41,616 nt of DNA from Thalassovita sp. (GCA_029212905.1 JARGPB010000025.1:1-41616), one strand, 5' to 3'; numbered from the stretch's first letter, positions 12,951-21,859 are shown. Made by a program: numbers and translations. Notes: a model not told the origin generated them from the sequence alone.

Positions 12951-14312
12951 ATGGTATCTGCAGTAGAACAAATGGCGGCGAACACCAGCTGGGGACAGCT
13001 GGTGAAAGCGACAGACCTGCGCAGCCGCATCCTGTTCACCCTTGGGCTTTTGATCGTTTGCCGCATCGGCACGTTCATTCCGGTGCCAGGCATTGATGGG
13101 GTCGCTTTGCGTGACTTCATGGAAGGCGCGGCGGCTGGACTGGGCGGGATCCTGTCCATGTTCACCGGGGGCGCGCTGGGGCGTATGGGCATCTTTGCCC
13201 TGGGCATCATGCCGTATATTTCGGCCTCGATCATCGTGCAGCTTCTGACTTCGATGGTTCCTTCGCTGGAACAGTTGAAGAAAGAGGGCGACGCGGGCCG
13301 CAAGAAGATTAACCAATATACGCGCTACGGTACGGTCCTGTTGGCGACGCTACAGGCATACGGCCTGGCTGCATCGCTTGAGGCCGGTGACCTGGTGACA
13401 GATCCGGGCCTGTATTTCCGCATTTCGTGCGTGATTACGCTGGTTGGCGGTACCATGTTCATGATGTGGCTGGGGGACCAGATCACCAGCCGCGGCATTG
13501 GTAACGGCATCTCCTTGATCATCTTTGTCGGTATCATCGCCGAGGTTCCTGCGGCTCTTGCTCAGTTTCTGAGCCAGGGACGTTCGGGCGCAATCAGCCC
13601 CGGCGTGATCGTTGGTGTGCTTGTGATGGTGGTCGTGACCATTGCCTTTGTGGTGTTTATGGAGCGCGCCCTGCGCAAGATCCATATCCAGTATCCGCGC
13701 CGTCAGGTGGGGATGAAGGTCTATGATGGCGGCTCTTCGCACTTGCCGATCAAGGTTAATCCGGCCGGCGTGATCCCTGCGATCTTTGCCAGCTCGCTGT
13801 TGCTGTTGCCGACGACGATTAGTACGTTCTCGGGGTCGCAAACAGGGCCGGTTATGTCGACGATCCTGGCCTATTTTGGACCTGGCCAGCCTTTGTATCT
13901 GCTGTTCTTCGTCGCGATGATCGTGTTCTTTGCCTACTTCTATACGTTCAACGTGTCGTTCAAGCCGGACGAGGTTGCTGACAACCTGAAAAACCAGAAC
14001 GGTTTCGTGCCCGGCATTCGCCCCGGCAAGAAAACCGCCGAGTATCTGGAATACGTGGCCAGCCGTGTGCTGGTTCTGGGCTCGGCCTACCTTGCGGCAG
14101 TTTGTCTCTTGCCTGAAGTTCTGCGTAGCCAACTGGCGATCCCGTTCTATTTTGGCGGGACCTCGGTTCTGATCGTCGTTTCCGTGACCATGGATACGAT
14201 CCAACAGGTGCAAAGCCATCTTCTGGCGCACCAGTACGAAGGTCTGATCGAGAAGTCGCAGCTTCGCGGCAAAGGCAAGAAACGCGCACGCAAAGGACCT
14301 GAACGTCGATGA
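12951..14312 (+). CDS. secY: Preprotein translocase subunit SecY
   Basis: The 453-aa product is SecY, the channel of the Sec translocon in the inner membrane. The N-terminal ATDLRSRILFTLGLLIVCRIGTFIPVPGI and RMGIFALGIMPYISASIIVQLL are the usual SecY signatures. Ten membrane segments can be traced, and the cytoplasmic loop PRRQVGMKVYDGGSSHLPIKVNPAGVIPAIFASSLLLLP and the basic tail (RGKGKKRARKG) are present. The stop overlaps adk by four bases. It is not followed by rpmJ. Confidence 0.97.
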   Translation: MVSAVEQMAANTSWGQLVKATDLRSRILFTLGLLIVCRIGTFIPVPGIDGVALRDFMEGAAAGLGGILSMFTGGALGRMGIFALGIMPYISASIIVQLLTSMVPSLEQLKKEGDAGRKKINQYTRYGTVLLATLQAYGLAASLEAGDLVTDPGLYFRISCVITLVGGTMFMMWLGDQITSRGIGNGISLIIFVGIIAEVPAALAQFLSQGRSGAISPGVIVGVLVMVVVTIAFVVFMERALRKIHIQYPRRQVGMKVYDGGSSHLPIKVNPAGVIPAIFASSLLLLPTTISTFSGSQTGPVMSTILAYFGPGQPLYLLFFVAMIVFFAYFYTFNVSFKPDEVADNLKNQNGFVPGIRPGKKTAEYLEYVASRVLVLGSAYLAAVCLLPEVLRSQLAIPFYFGGTSVLIVVSVTMDTIQQVQSHLLAHQYEGLIEKSQLRGKGKKRARKGPERR

Positions 14313-14884
14313 ACATCATTCTGCTTGGACCGCCCGGCGCGGGCAAAGGAACTCAGGCCAGTCATCTGGTGGACTCCCGCAACATGATCCAGCTTTCGAC
14401 TGGTGACATGCTGCGTGAAGCCAAGGCCAGCGGTTCGGAGATGGGTAAAATGGTGGCCGCGGTCATGGACAGCGGCGGCCTTGTTACCGACGAGATCGTC
14501 ATCGGTCTGATCCGCGAGAAACTGGAAGGCGACAAAAAAGGCGGATTCATTTTTGATGGCTTCCCTCGCACTCTGGCTCAGGCTGATGCACTGGGGGAGC
14601 TGCTTGCCGAGAAGGGCGAAAGCCTGGACGCGGTGATCGAGATGCAGGTGGACGACGAAACGCTGGTCAAGCGCATCGTGAACCGTGCAGCCGAGGCTGT
14701 CGCCGCAGGTGGCACCGCGCGTGCAGACGATAACGAGGAAAGCGTGCGCTTCCGTCTAATGGAATATTACAAGAAGACCGCGCCGCTGATTGGCTACTAC
14801 CATGCCAAGGGCAACCTGTCCTCGATCGACGGGCTGGGTACGATTGACGAGGTTCGGACCGCAATCGCTGCGTTCCTGGACTAA
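14309..14884 (+). CDS. adk: Adenylate kinase
   Basis: The 191-aa enzyme interconverts ATP + AMP and 2 ADP in the cytoplasm. The P-loop GPPGAGKGT is at residues 7-15, the AMP-binding STGDMLRE at about 30-37 and FDGFPRTLAQA at about 84-94. The LID is short (NRAAEAVAAGGTARADDN, lacking the four zinc cysteines), as in the short-type family. Its ATG overlaps the secY stop, so secretion and nucleotide genes are coupled as in many bacteria. Confidence 0.97.
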   Translation: MNIILLGPPGAGKGTQASHLVDSRNMIQLSTGDMLREAKASGSEMGKMVAAVMDSGGLVTDEIVIGLIREKLEGDKKGGFIFDGFPRTLAQADALGELLAEKGESLDAVIEMQVDDETLVKRIVNRAAEAVAAGGTARADDNEESVRFRLMEYYKKTAPLIGYYHAKGNLSSIDGLGTIDEVRTAIAAFLD

Positions 14885-14909
14885 TCTGTCTCACGACAAG
14901 GAAGGGGGC

Positions 14910-14938
14910 TTGACGGCCCTCTTGTTTCCCAATACCCA
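14910..14938 (+). promoter_or_regulatory. Predicted promoter of the alpha operon (rpsM-rplQ)
   Basis: TTGACG (14910-14915) and TACCCA (14933-14938) are 17 bp apart. The -35 is close to consensus and the -10 is GC-rich, as in growth-rate-controlled promoters. It gives a leader of about 145 nt before rpsM. Confidence 0.5.
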
Positions 14939-14980
14939 GCGCTATCTCAAGAGAGAACGCGATTCTCGGCGCTATAGCGC
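14939..14980 (+). promoter_or_regulatory. Nested stem-loop in the rpsM leader
   Basis: Outer arms GCGCTAT (14939-14945) and ATAGCGC (14974-14980) enclose an inner stem GAGAA (14953-14957) and TTCTC (14963-14967). It starts at about the predicted transcription start and could be a 5' stabilising or regulatory structure. The rpsD gene for S4, the E. coli repressor of this operon, is not in the operon here. Confidence 0.4.
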
Positions 14981-15091
14981 GTCGAACGTCAAATCACCTG
15001 GATCAGCTGAGGCCCGGCGGAAAATCGTCGGGCTTACGTTGTGAAAAAAGGTTCTGGAGTTACGGAACCGCAACGAAAAGGAAAGTGACAC

Positions 15092-15460
15092 GTGGCACGT
15101 ATTGCCGGCGTAAACATCCCCACTGCAAAGCGGGTACCTATCGCCCTCACCTATATCACTGGCATCGGCCCTGCATCGGCCAAAGCAATCTGCGAAGCTG
15201 TGAACATCGACGGAACCCGTCGTGTGAACGAGCTGTCGGATGCCGAAGTTCTGTCCATCCGCGAACATATCGACGCAAACTTCACCGTCGAAGGTGATCT
15301 GCGTCGCGAAGTTCAGATGAACATCAAACGTCTGATGGATCTGGGCTGCTATCGCGGTCTGCGTCATCGTCGCGGCCTGCCGGTTCGCGGTCAGCGGACC
15401 CACACCAACGCTCGCACTCGCAAAGGCCCCGCAAAGGCCATTGCTGGTAAGAAGAAGTAA
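15092..15460 (+). CDS. rpsM: 30S ribosomal protein S13
   Basis: The 122-aa product is S13, which bridges the subunits and contacts P-site tRNA. It has MARIAGVNIPTAKRVPIALTYITGIG at the start and the C-terminal RHRRGLPVRGQRTHTNARTRKGPAKAIAGKKK. The start codon is GTG with AAAAGGAAAG about ten bases upstream, which could lower its translation. It opens the alpha operon. Confidence 0.97.
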   Translation: MARIAGVNIPTAKRVPIALTYITGIGPASAKAICEAVNIDGTRRVNELSDAEVLSIREHIDANFTVEGDLRREVQMNIKRLMDLGCYRGLRHRRGLPVRGQRTHTNARTRKGPAKAIAGKKK

Positions 15461-15475
15461 GGGAGGTCTGTACCA

Positions 15476-15868
15476 ATGGCACGTGATACCCGTCGTGGAG
15501 GCAAGAAAAAGGTCTCCAAGAACATCGCAACTGGCGTCGCACATGTGAACTCCAGCTTCAACAACACCAAGATCCTGATCTCGGATGTGCAGGGCAACGC
15601 CATTTCGTGGTCGTCTGCTGGCACTATGGGCTTCAAAGGCTCGCGTAAGTCGACTCCTTATGCTGCTCAGATGGCCGCAGAAGACGCCGGCAAGAAGGCT
15701 CAGGACCACGGCGTGAAAACCCTGGAAGTCGAAGTTCAAGGTCCCGGTTCGGGCCGTGAATCGGCACTGCGCGCACTGGCTGCCGTCGGTTTTAACATCA
15801 CCTCGATCCGTGATGTGACCCCGATCGCACACAACGGTTGCCGCCCGCCGAAACGTCGCCGGGTCTAA
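15476..15868 (+). CDS. rpsK: 30S ribosomal protein S11
   Basis: The 130-aa product is S11, on the 30S platform near the E site. It shows GVAHVNSSFNNTKILISDVQGNAISWSSAGTMGFKGSRKSTPYAAQMAAEDAGKKA and ends with the conserved TPIAHNGCRPPKRRRV. AAGGGAGG precedes the ATG. In many bacteria rpsD follows; here rpoA is next, after 111 bases with a hairpin. Confidence 0.97.
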   Translation: MARDTRRGGKKKVSKNIATGVAHVNSSFNNTKILISDVQGNAISWSSAGTMGFKGSRKSTPYAAQMAAEDAGKKAQDHGVKTLEVEVQGPGSGRESALRALAAVGFNITSIRDVTPIAHNGCRPPKRRRV

Positions 15869-15884
15869 TCCGACATTATCAGTC

Positions 15885-15909
15885 TGGGGCTGTGCGAGTG
15901 CACGGCCCC
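15885..15909 (+). promoter_or_regulatory. Hairpin between rpsK and rpoA
   Basis: GGGGC-GTGC and GCAC-GGCCCC arms (15885-15895 and 15900-15909, with one bulge) form a stable stem without a T run. It may set the ratio of rpsK to rpoA mRNA. Confidence 0.4.
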
Positions 15910-15979
15910 ATTCCGTCATTTTGAAACCTCGGGCGTCTTGCGCTTTGGACATGGGAGCAAGACAAGAATGGAGGGACGC

Positions 15980-16996
15980 ATGATCCACAAAAATTGGGCA
16001 GAACTGATTAAGCCGACCCAGCTGGACGTGAAGCCGGGCAAAGACCCGCTGCGCCAGGCAACTGTTGTTGCCGAGCCGCTGGAACGTGGCTTTGGTCTGA
16101 CACTGGGCAACGCCCTGCGCCGCGTGCTGATGAGCTCGCTGCAAGGTGCAGCCATCACCAGCGTGCAGATCGACAACGTTCTGCATGAATTTTCGTCGGT
16201 GGCCGGTGTACGTGAAGACGTTACCGACATCATCCTGAACCTGAAACAGGTTGCCCTGCGCATGGAAGTCGAAGGGCCCAAGCGCCTGTCGGTCAGTGCA
16301 AAAGGCCCGGGTGCCGTGACTGCCGCTGACATCAGCGATAGCGCGGGCATCGAGATCCTGAACAAGGAACACGTGATTTGCCACCTGGATGACGGCGCGG
16401 ATCTGTACATGGAACTGACGGTTAACACCGGTAAGGGCTATGTCGCGGCCGACAAGAACAAGCCCGAAGATGCGCCCATCGGCCTGATCCCGATTGACGC
16501 GATTTACTCGCCCGTCAAGAAGGTGTCGTATGACGTGCAGCCGACCCGTGAAGGCCAGGTTCTGGATTATGACAAGCTGACGCTGAAGGTGGAAACCGAC
16601 GGGTCGATCTCGCCTGATGATGCAGTGGCCTTCGCTGCGCGCATCCTGCAGGATCAGCTGTCGATCTTCGTCAACTTCGACGAACCCGAGTCTGCTTCGC
16701 GTCAGGATGACGATGATGGTCTGGAGTTCAACCCGCTGCTGCTGAAGAAAGTGGACGAGTTGGAACTGTCGGTCCGTTCGGCAAACTGCCTGAAGAACGA
16801 CAACATCGTCTACATCGGCGATCTGATCCAGAAAACCGAAGCCGAGATGCTGCGCACCCCGAACTTTGGCCGCAAGTCGCTGAACGAGATCAAAGAAGTG
16901 CTCTCGGGCATGGGCCTGCACCTGGGCATGGACGTCGAGGACTGGCCGCCAGACAACATCGAAGATCTGGCCAAGAAGTTCGAAGACGCCTTCTAA
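15980..16996 (+). CDS. rpoA: DNA-directed RNA polymerase subunit alpha
   Basis: The 338-aa product is the alpha subunit that nucleates RNA polymerase assembly. The N-terminal domain shows EPLERGFGLTLGNALRRVLMSSLQGAAITSV. The C-terminal domain binds UP elements and activators; its VRSANCLKNDNIVYIGDLIQKTEAEMLRTPNFGRKSLNEIKEVL includes the Arg of VRSANC equivalent to E. coli Arg265. I start at ATG 15980, five bases after GGAGGG (15970-15975), giving the standard length and MIHKNWAELIKP start. Confidence 0.97.
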   Translation: MIHKNWAELIKPTQLDVKPGKDPLRQATVVAEPLERGFGLTLGNALRRVLMSSLQGAAITSVQIDNVLHEFSSVAGVREDVTDIILNLKQVALRMEVEGPKRLSVSAKGPGAVTAADISDSAGIEILNKEHVICHLDDGADLYMELTVNTGKGYVAADKNKPEDAPIGLIPIDAIYSPVKKVSYDVQPTREGQVLDYDKLTLKVETDGSISPDDAVAFAARILQDQLSIFVNFDEPESASRQDDDDGLEFNPLLLKKVDELELSVRSANCLKNDNIVYIGDLIQKTEAEMLRTPNFGRKSLNEIKEVLSGMGLHLGMDVEDWPPDNIEDLAKKFEDAF

Positions 16997-17002
16997 GAAT
17001 AC

Positions 17003-17025
17003 GAGGTGGGCGATCAGCCCACCTC
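17003..17025 (+). terminator. Hairpin after rpoA
   Basis: GAGGTGGGC (17003-17011) and GCCCACCTC (17017-17025) form a perfect 9-bp stem with a GATCA loop, followed by TTC. It may act as a partial terminator or a stabiliser, since rplQ lies 106 bases further on without an obvious own promoter. Confidence 0.5.
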
Positions 17026-17131
17026 TTCAATGCCCGCAGCTGGCGGGGAATATCAGGGCACATGCCCCAAGGAGAGCCGGTGACACGCATCATCGGACGG
17101 ACAAAGTAAAACGCACGTTAGGAGATAGAAA

Positions 17132-17551
17132 ATGCGTCACGCACGTGGTTACCGCCGCCTGAACCGTACTCATGAGCACCGTAAGGCCCTGTTCTCGAAC
17201 ATGGCTGGTTCGCTGATTGAGCACGAGCAAATCAAAACCACCCTGCCCAAAGCCAAAGAATTGCGTCCGATCATCGAAAAGATGATCACGCTGGCAAAAC
17301 GCGGCGATCTGCACGCCCGCCGTCAGGCCGCTTCGAAGCTGAAACAGGACGAATACGTTGCCAAACTGTTCGACGTTCTGGGCCCGCGCTACAAAGACCG
17401 TCAGGGTGGCTATGTCCGCGTCCTGAAGGCCGGTTTCCGTTATGGTGACATGGCGCCGATGGCGATCATCGAATTCGTCGACCGTGATGTCGATGCCAAA
17501 GGCGCTGCCGACAAAGCACGCCTTGCGGCCGAAGAAGCCGCAGAAGAATAA
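17132..17551 (+). CDS. rplQ: 50S ribosomal protein L17
   Basis: The 139-aa product is L17, near the tunnel exit. It begins MRHARGYRRLNRTHEHRKALFSNMAGSLIEHEQIKTTLPKAKELRP and has GPRYKDRQGGYVRVLKAGFRYGDMAPMAIIEFVDR. The C-terminal tail is rich in Ala and Glu. AGGAGA precedes the ATG. It is the last gene of the superoperon and is followed by a strong terminator. Confidence 0.97.
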   Translation: MRHARGYRRLNRTHEHRKALFSNMAGSLIEHEQIKTTLPKAKELRPIIEKMITLAKRGDLHARRQAASKLKQDEYVAKLFDVLGPRYKDRQGGYVRVLKAGFRYGDMAPMAIIEFVDRDVDAKGAADKARLAAEEAAEE

Positions 17552-17578
17552 GACTTCCGGCAGATTTGCCTGAATGCG

Positions 17579-17607
17579 CCCCCGTCTGGTTCCAGGCGGG
17601 GGTTTTT
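17579..17607 (+). terminator. Intrinsic terminator after rplQ
   Basis: CCCCCG(T)CTGG and CCAG(G)CGGGGG face each other around a two-base loop, followed by TTTTT at 17603-17607. It closes the alpha operon. Confidence 0.9.
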
Positions 17608-17669
17608 CGTTGTTGTCTTGCAATTACTTGCGCCGCTTCGCATATCTTGGGCAGCTGACGGAGGTTATG

Positions 17670-19049
17670 ATGATCCGCATTCTACTTGTCGCCCTGCTGG
17701 CGATTTCAGGGCCGGTTGCAGCCGAAACCCGTATTCCGACAAATCAGATGGAAATCCAGCTGGGCTTTGCGCCGTTGGTCAAACAGGCCGCGCCTGCGGT
17801 CGTGAATATCTATGCCAAACGGATCGTTGCAGCGCGTTCCAGTCCGTTTGAGAATGACCCGTTTTTTCGCCAGTTCTTTGGTGATCGCGGTCAGACCCGG
17901 ACGCGGGTGCAGAATTCTCTGGGGTCGGGTGTGATCTTGTCGGCGGACGGGATCGTCGTAACGAATTACCACGTGGTTGGCGACGCGACAGAGATCCGTG
18001 TTGTCCTGAACGACAGGCGCGAATTTGACGCGCAGGTGATGCTATCGGATCAAGAGGCTGACCTGGCCGTTTTGCGGCTGGAAGGGGCAGAAGACATGCC
18101 CTTTCTGGCGTTGCGTGACAGCAGCGAGGTCGAGGTCGGAGAATTGGTTCTGGCGATCGGCAACCCCTTTGGCGTGGGTCAGACGGTCAGCAGTGGGATC
18201 GTGTCTGGGCTTGCGCGCTCGGGGGCGGCCGTGGGGAATGCGCGCGGTTATTTCCTGCAAACAGATGCGGCGATCAATCCTGGAAATTCGGGCGGGGCGC
18301 TGATTGATGTGAATGGGCGGCTGATCGGGGTGAACACCCGGATTTTGACCCGCTCGGGTGGGTCAAATGGTATTGGCTTTGCGATTCCGACGAATCTGGT
18401 TGCTGAATTTATGGCTCAGGCACGTTCGGGTAACGCGATTTTTCAGCGCCCTTGGGCGGGGATGAGCGGTCAACTGGTTGATGCTGACATGGCCGAAAGC
18501 CTGGGCCTGGACCGACCTGGCGGCATAGTGATTTCAGAGCTGCATCCAGCCAGCTCTTTCCTGGAGGCGGGGCTGCGGCCTGGCGATGTGGTGCTTGAGG
18601 TCGGGGGCGAACAAGTGAACACCCCGGCCGAGATGGTGTTTCGCATGACGGTTTCGGGCCTGGGCTCGAAGGCGCAGGTGACTTTCTCCCGTTCTGGAGA
18701 GGTTCAGACCGCGATGGTCGCGATGCTGGCCGCCCCTGAAAAGCCCGGCCGGGATACACGCGTTTTGGGTGACAAAAGCGTCTTGCCCGGGCTGACTGTC
18801 TCTAACGTAAATGCTGGTGTGCTGGCCGAGTTCGGCTTGCCGCTATCCGCGACTGGTGTGGTGGTCGAGGACCCCGGCCCATACGGTCAGCGTGCCGGGC
18901 TGCGGGTTGGTGATATTCTAAGCACGATCAACGGCGAAGCGATGGAAACATCCAAAGATGTCCAGGGAATTCTGAACACCCGGATGAAAACTCTGTCCTT
19001 GGATGTGCAGCGCGGCTTGCAGCGGGTGAGGATACGGTTCAGGTTGTGA
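17670..19049 (+). CDS. DegP/DegQ-family periplasmic serine protease
   Basis: The 459-aa product is a Do/HtrA-type serine protease for envelope protein quality control. A signal peptide (MIRILLVALLAISGPVAA, cut after about residue 18) precedes a trypsin-like domain with triad His101 (TNYHVVG), Asp131 (EADLAVL) and Ser207 (NPGNSGGAL). Two PDZ domains follow at about 265-360 and 375-455. It is close to DegQ/DegP length. I chose ATG 17670, five bases after GGAGG; ATG 17667 is two bases from it. rarA follows three bases after its stop. Confidence 0.93.
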   Translation: MIRILLVALLAISGPVAAETRIPTNQMEIQLGFAPLVKQAAPAVVNIYAKRIVAARSSPFENDPFFRQFFGDRGQTRTRVQNSLGSGVILSADGIVVTNYHVVGDATEIRVVLNDRREFDAQVMLSDQEADLAVLRLEGAEDMPFLALRDSSEVEVGELVLAIGNPFGVGQTVSSGIVSGLARSGAAVGNARGYFLQTDAAINPGNSGGALIDVNGRLIGVNTRILTRSGGSNGIGFAIPTNLVAEFMAQARSGNAIFQRPWAGMSGQLVDADMAESLGLDRPGGIVISELHPASSFLEAGLRPGDVVLEVGGEQVNTPAEMVFRMTVSGLGSKAQVTFSRSGEVQTAMVAMLAAPEKPGRDTRVLGDKSVLPGLTVSNVNAGVLAEFGLPLSATGVVVEDPGPYGQRAGLRVGDILSTINGEAMETSKDVQGILNTRMKTLSLDVQRGLQRVRIRFRL

Positions 19050-19052
19050 CGC

Positions 19053-20363
19053 ATGGCTGACCTGTTCGAATCTGGGGCTAAACACCCAACCCACAGCACC
19101 GCGCACCGGCCACTGGCCGACAGGTTGCGCCCGCGAACCCTGGCCGAGGTCATCGGGCAAGAGCAGGTCTTAGGGCCGGACGCGCCTTTGGGGGTGATGC
19201 TGGCGGCTGGGTCTTTGTCCTCGCTTGTGTTGTGGGGGCCGCCAGGTGTGGGGAAAACCACGATTGCACGGCTTCTGGCGGACGAAACAGAGCTGAGCTT
19301 TGTTCAGATCAGCGCAATCTTCACAGGCGTTCCCGATCTGAAAAAAGTGTTCGAGGCCGCGAAAATTCGGCGTGCGAACGGGCAGGGGACGTTACTGTTC
19401 GTTGACGAAATCCATCGGTTCAACAAGGCCCAGCAGGACAGTTTCCTGCCTCACATGGAGGACGGTACGATCCTGCTGGTGGGGGCGACGACCGAAAACC
19501 CCTCGTTCGAGCTGAACGCGGCGGTGCTGAGCCGCGCGCAGGTGCTGGTTCTGGAGCGGCTGTCGCTGAAGGATCTGGAGCGGTTGGCACAGCGCGCAGA
19601 AAAAGAACTGGCGCGCAACCTGCCTTTGACTGGCGAAGCCCGAGAGGCATTGTTGGAAATGGCTGACGGGGATGGTCGGGCGCTGCTGAACCTGATCGAG
19701 CAGGTCACAGCCTGGAAAGTGGATGGAAAACTGGACACTGACGGGCTGAGCACGCGGCTGATGCGACGCGCGGCAAAGTACGATAAGGGGGGCGAAGAGC
19801 ACTACAATCTGATCTCGGCTTTGCACAAATCGGTGCGCGGTTCAGACCCGGATGCCGCGCTGTATTGGTTGGCGCGGATGCTGACCGGGGGCGAGGACCC
19901 GCGATACCTGGCGCGACGTATTACCCGGATGGCGGTCGAAGACATCGGGCTGGCAGATCCGCAGGCACAGACGATCTGTCTGCACGCATGGGAGCTGTAC
20001 GAGCGGCTTGGCAGTCCCGAGGGCGAATTGGCGCTGGCGCAGGCCGTGACCTATCTGGCGCTGGCTCCGAAATCCAACGCGGGTTATGTCGGGTACAAAG
20101 CAGCGATGAAAATGGCCAAGAAGACTGGTTCGGCGATGCCGCCCAAACATATCCTGAACGCGCCAACCGGTATGATGAAGGATCAGGGATACGGCGCGGG
20201 CTATGCGTATGATCATGATGCCGAGGATGGGTTTTCCGGGCAGAACTATTTCCCGGACGATGTGGAGCGGCCTCAGCTCTACCAACCGGTCGAGCGCGGG
20301 TTCGAGCGCGAGCTGAAAAAACGTGTCGATTATTTCAGCAAGCTGCGCGCAAAACGCAGCTAG
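19053..20363 (+). CDS. rarA: Replication-associated recombination protein A (RarA/MgsA)
   Basis: The 436-aa AAA+ ATPase is homologous to yeast Mgs1/human WRNIP1 and acts at stalled forks. Walker A GPPGVGKTT is at 62-70 and Walker B TLLFVDEIH at about 113-121, followed by the sensor segment LVGATTENPSFELN. The C-terminal region, with AMKMAKKTGSAMPPKHILNAPTGMMKDQGYG and the QNYFPD motif, is the RarA tetramerisation domain. It starts three bases after the protease stop with a weak Shine-Dalgarno, so translation is probably coupled. Confidence 0.95.
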   Translation: MADLFESGAKHPTHSTAHRPLADRLRPRTLAEVIGQEQVLGPDAPLGVMLAAGSLSSLVLWGPPGVGKTTIARLLADETELSFVQISAIFTGVPDLKKVFEAAKIRRANGQGTLLFVDEIHRFNKAQQDSFLPHMEDGTILLVGATTENPSFELNAAVLSRAQVLVLERLSLKDLERLAQRAEKELARNLPLTGEAREALLEMADGDGRALLNLIEQVTAWKVDGKLDTDGLSTRLMRRAAKYDKGGEEHYNLISALHKSVRGSDPDAALYWLARMLTGGEDPRYLARRITRMAVEDIGLADPQAQTICLHAWELYERLGSPEGELALAQAVTYLALAPKSNAGYVGYKAAMKMAKKTGSAMPPKHILNAPTGMMKDQGYGAGYAYDHDAEDGFSGQNYFPDDVERPQLYQPVERGFERELKKRVDYFSKLRAKRS

Positions 20364-20441
20364 GGCGCCTGAAACGGCTAATTCCCCAGTAATAAGCCGC
20401 TATCCTTGACATTCCGACAGGGGGCGATCAGAGGAAGGCCC

Positions 20442-20819
20442 ATGATAACAACGCTTCTTCAAGTCGCCCTGGGCGGCGCAATCGGTGCCAGTGGGCGCTA
20501 TTTGACAGGTCTTGCGGCTATCCGGCTGATGGGGCCCGGATTCCCATGGGGAACGCTGACCGTGAATGTCGTCGGTAGTTTTGTGATGGGGGTGATTGTG
20601 GTGGTGCTGGGGCATTTCAGCGCCAACCGTTTTGCACCGCTGTTGATGACCGGAATGCTGGGCGGGTTTACCACGTTCTCGGCGTTTTCGCTGGATGCGA
20701 TGACAATCTGGGAGCGCGGACAGCACGGGCTTGCAGCGGTTTATGTGGTGGCTTCGGTGGTTCTGTCGCTGGCTGCGATTTTTGCGGGGCTGTATGTTGC
20801 ACGGGGATGGGTTCAATGA
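20442..20819 (+). CDS. crcB: Fluoride exporter CrcB/Fluc
   Basis: The 125-aa protein is a four-segment inner-membrane fluoride channel of the Fluc family. It has GGAIGASGRYL at about 11-21, the pore segment GTLTVNVVGSF at about 37-47 with Asn42, and the phenylalanine-box segment GGFTTFSAFS at about 74-83. These are the conserved channel motifs. GAGGAAGG lies just before the ATG, which is the reason to reject the upstream extended start. Its TGA overlaps the ATG of the next gene (ATGA). No fluoride riboswitch was recognised upstream. Confidence 0.94.
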   Translation: MITTLLQVALGGAIGASGRYLTGLAAIRLMGPGFPWGTLTVNVVGSFVMGVIVVVLGHFSANRFAPLLMTGMLGGFTTFSAFSLDAMTIWERGQHGLAAVYVVASVVLSLAAIFAGLYVARGWVQ

Positions 20820-21859
20820 GTCGTGTACAAAACGTGATTGTCGGCCCTGGTGAGGGGGACCAACGGTTGGATCGCTGGCTGAAGCGCAAGTTCCCGCATC
20901 TGGGCCAGGGGCATGTTGAAAAAATGTGCCGCAAGGGCGAATTGCGCGTGGATGGCGGGCGTTGCAAGGCCAACACTCGCGTCGAGGTGGGACAAGAGGT
21001 CCGCATTCCTCCGCTGCCTGAGCCCGGTGCGATCAAATACCCCGAGAACACCCGGATCGCCCCCGCCGACGCAAAGATGATGCAGGACGCAGTTCTGTAT
21101 AAAGACGACTATATTATCGTGCTGAACAAGCCCGCCGGCCTGCCTGTCCAGGGCGGTAGCAAGCAGACGAAACATGTGGACGGGCTGTCTGAGGCGCTGA
21201 AATTCGACTATGATGAAAAGCCCCGCCTGGTGCACCGCTTGGACAAGGACACCAGTGGTGTTTTGATTTTGGCCCGCACGCGCGAAGCGGCGGCAAGCCT
21301 GACGGCGGCCTTCAGGCACCGTGAAACGCGCAAGATTTACTGGGCTCTGGTGGCGGGTGTGCCCACGCCCTATCTGGGCGAAGTCAAATACGGGCTGGTC
21401 AAGGCCGCAGGCCACGGCAAAGGTGGCGAAGGTGAGAAAATGATCGCGGTCCATCCGCGTGACATCGCCAAAACTCCGGGCGCGAAACGGGCGCATACTT
21501 TCTATGCGACGCTTTACCGTGTGGCCAGCCGGGCCAGTTGGATCGCGATGGAGCCAGTCACAGGCCGTACCCACCAGCTGCGTGCGCACATGGCCGAAAT
21601 CGGCCACCCCATCATTGGCGATGGGAAATACGGTGGGTCCAGTCAAGAGAACATGGGCGACGGCTGGGGCGCGCAACTGGGCGGGATCATCAGCAAAAAG
21701 CTGCATCTGCACGCGCGCACCCTGCGGATCGAACACCCCGGCACGAGAAAGATCATGAGCTTCACCGCGCCGTTGCCGTCGCACATGGCGCAAAGCTGGG
21801 AAACATTCGGCTGGACCGAAGATCTGGCTGCCGAAGACCCGTTCGAGAGCCTGCAATGA
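20816..21859 (+). CDS. Pseudouridine synthase, RluC/RluD family
   Basis: The 347-aa enzyme modifies uridines in 23S rRNA. It has an N-terminal S4-like RNA-binding region (about residues 10-75) and the catalytic domain with the HRLDKDTSGVLIL motif (about 138-150), whose Asp is the nucleophile. C-terminal conserved parts include GRTHQLRAHMAEIGHPIIGDGKYGG. The exact target (RluC or RluD-like) is not resolved by sequence reading. I chose ATG 20816, which overlaps the crcB stop; ATG 20807 would add MGS. Confidence 0.93.
   Translation: MSRVQNVIVGPGEGDQRLDRWLKRKFPHLGQGHVEKMCRKGELRVDGGRCKANTRVEVGQEVRIPPLPEPGAIKYPENTRIAPADAKMMQDAVLYKDDYIIVLNKPAGLPVQGGSKQTKHVDGLSEALKFDYDEKPRLVHRLDKDTSGVLILARTREAAASLTAAFRHRETRKIYWALVAGVPTPYLGEVKYGLVKAAGHGKGGEGEKMIAVHPRDIAKTPGAKRAHTFYATLYRVASRASWIAMEPVTGRTHQLRAHMAEIGHPIIGDGKYGGSSQENMGDGWGAQLGGIISKKLHLHARTLRIEHPGTRKIMSFTAPLPSHMAQSWETFGWTEDLAAEDPFESLQ

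Noticed and set aside
14972..16921. 649-codon minus-strand open frame
   Set aside because: It runs antisense through rpsM, rpsK and rpoA. High-GC codon use keeps the opposite strand open; the product shows no recognisable domain.
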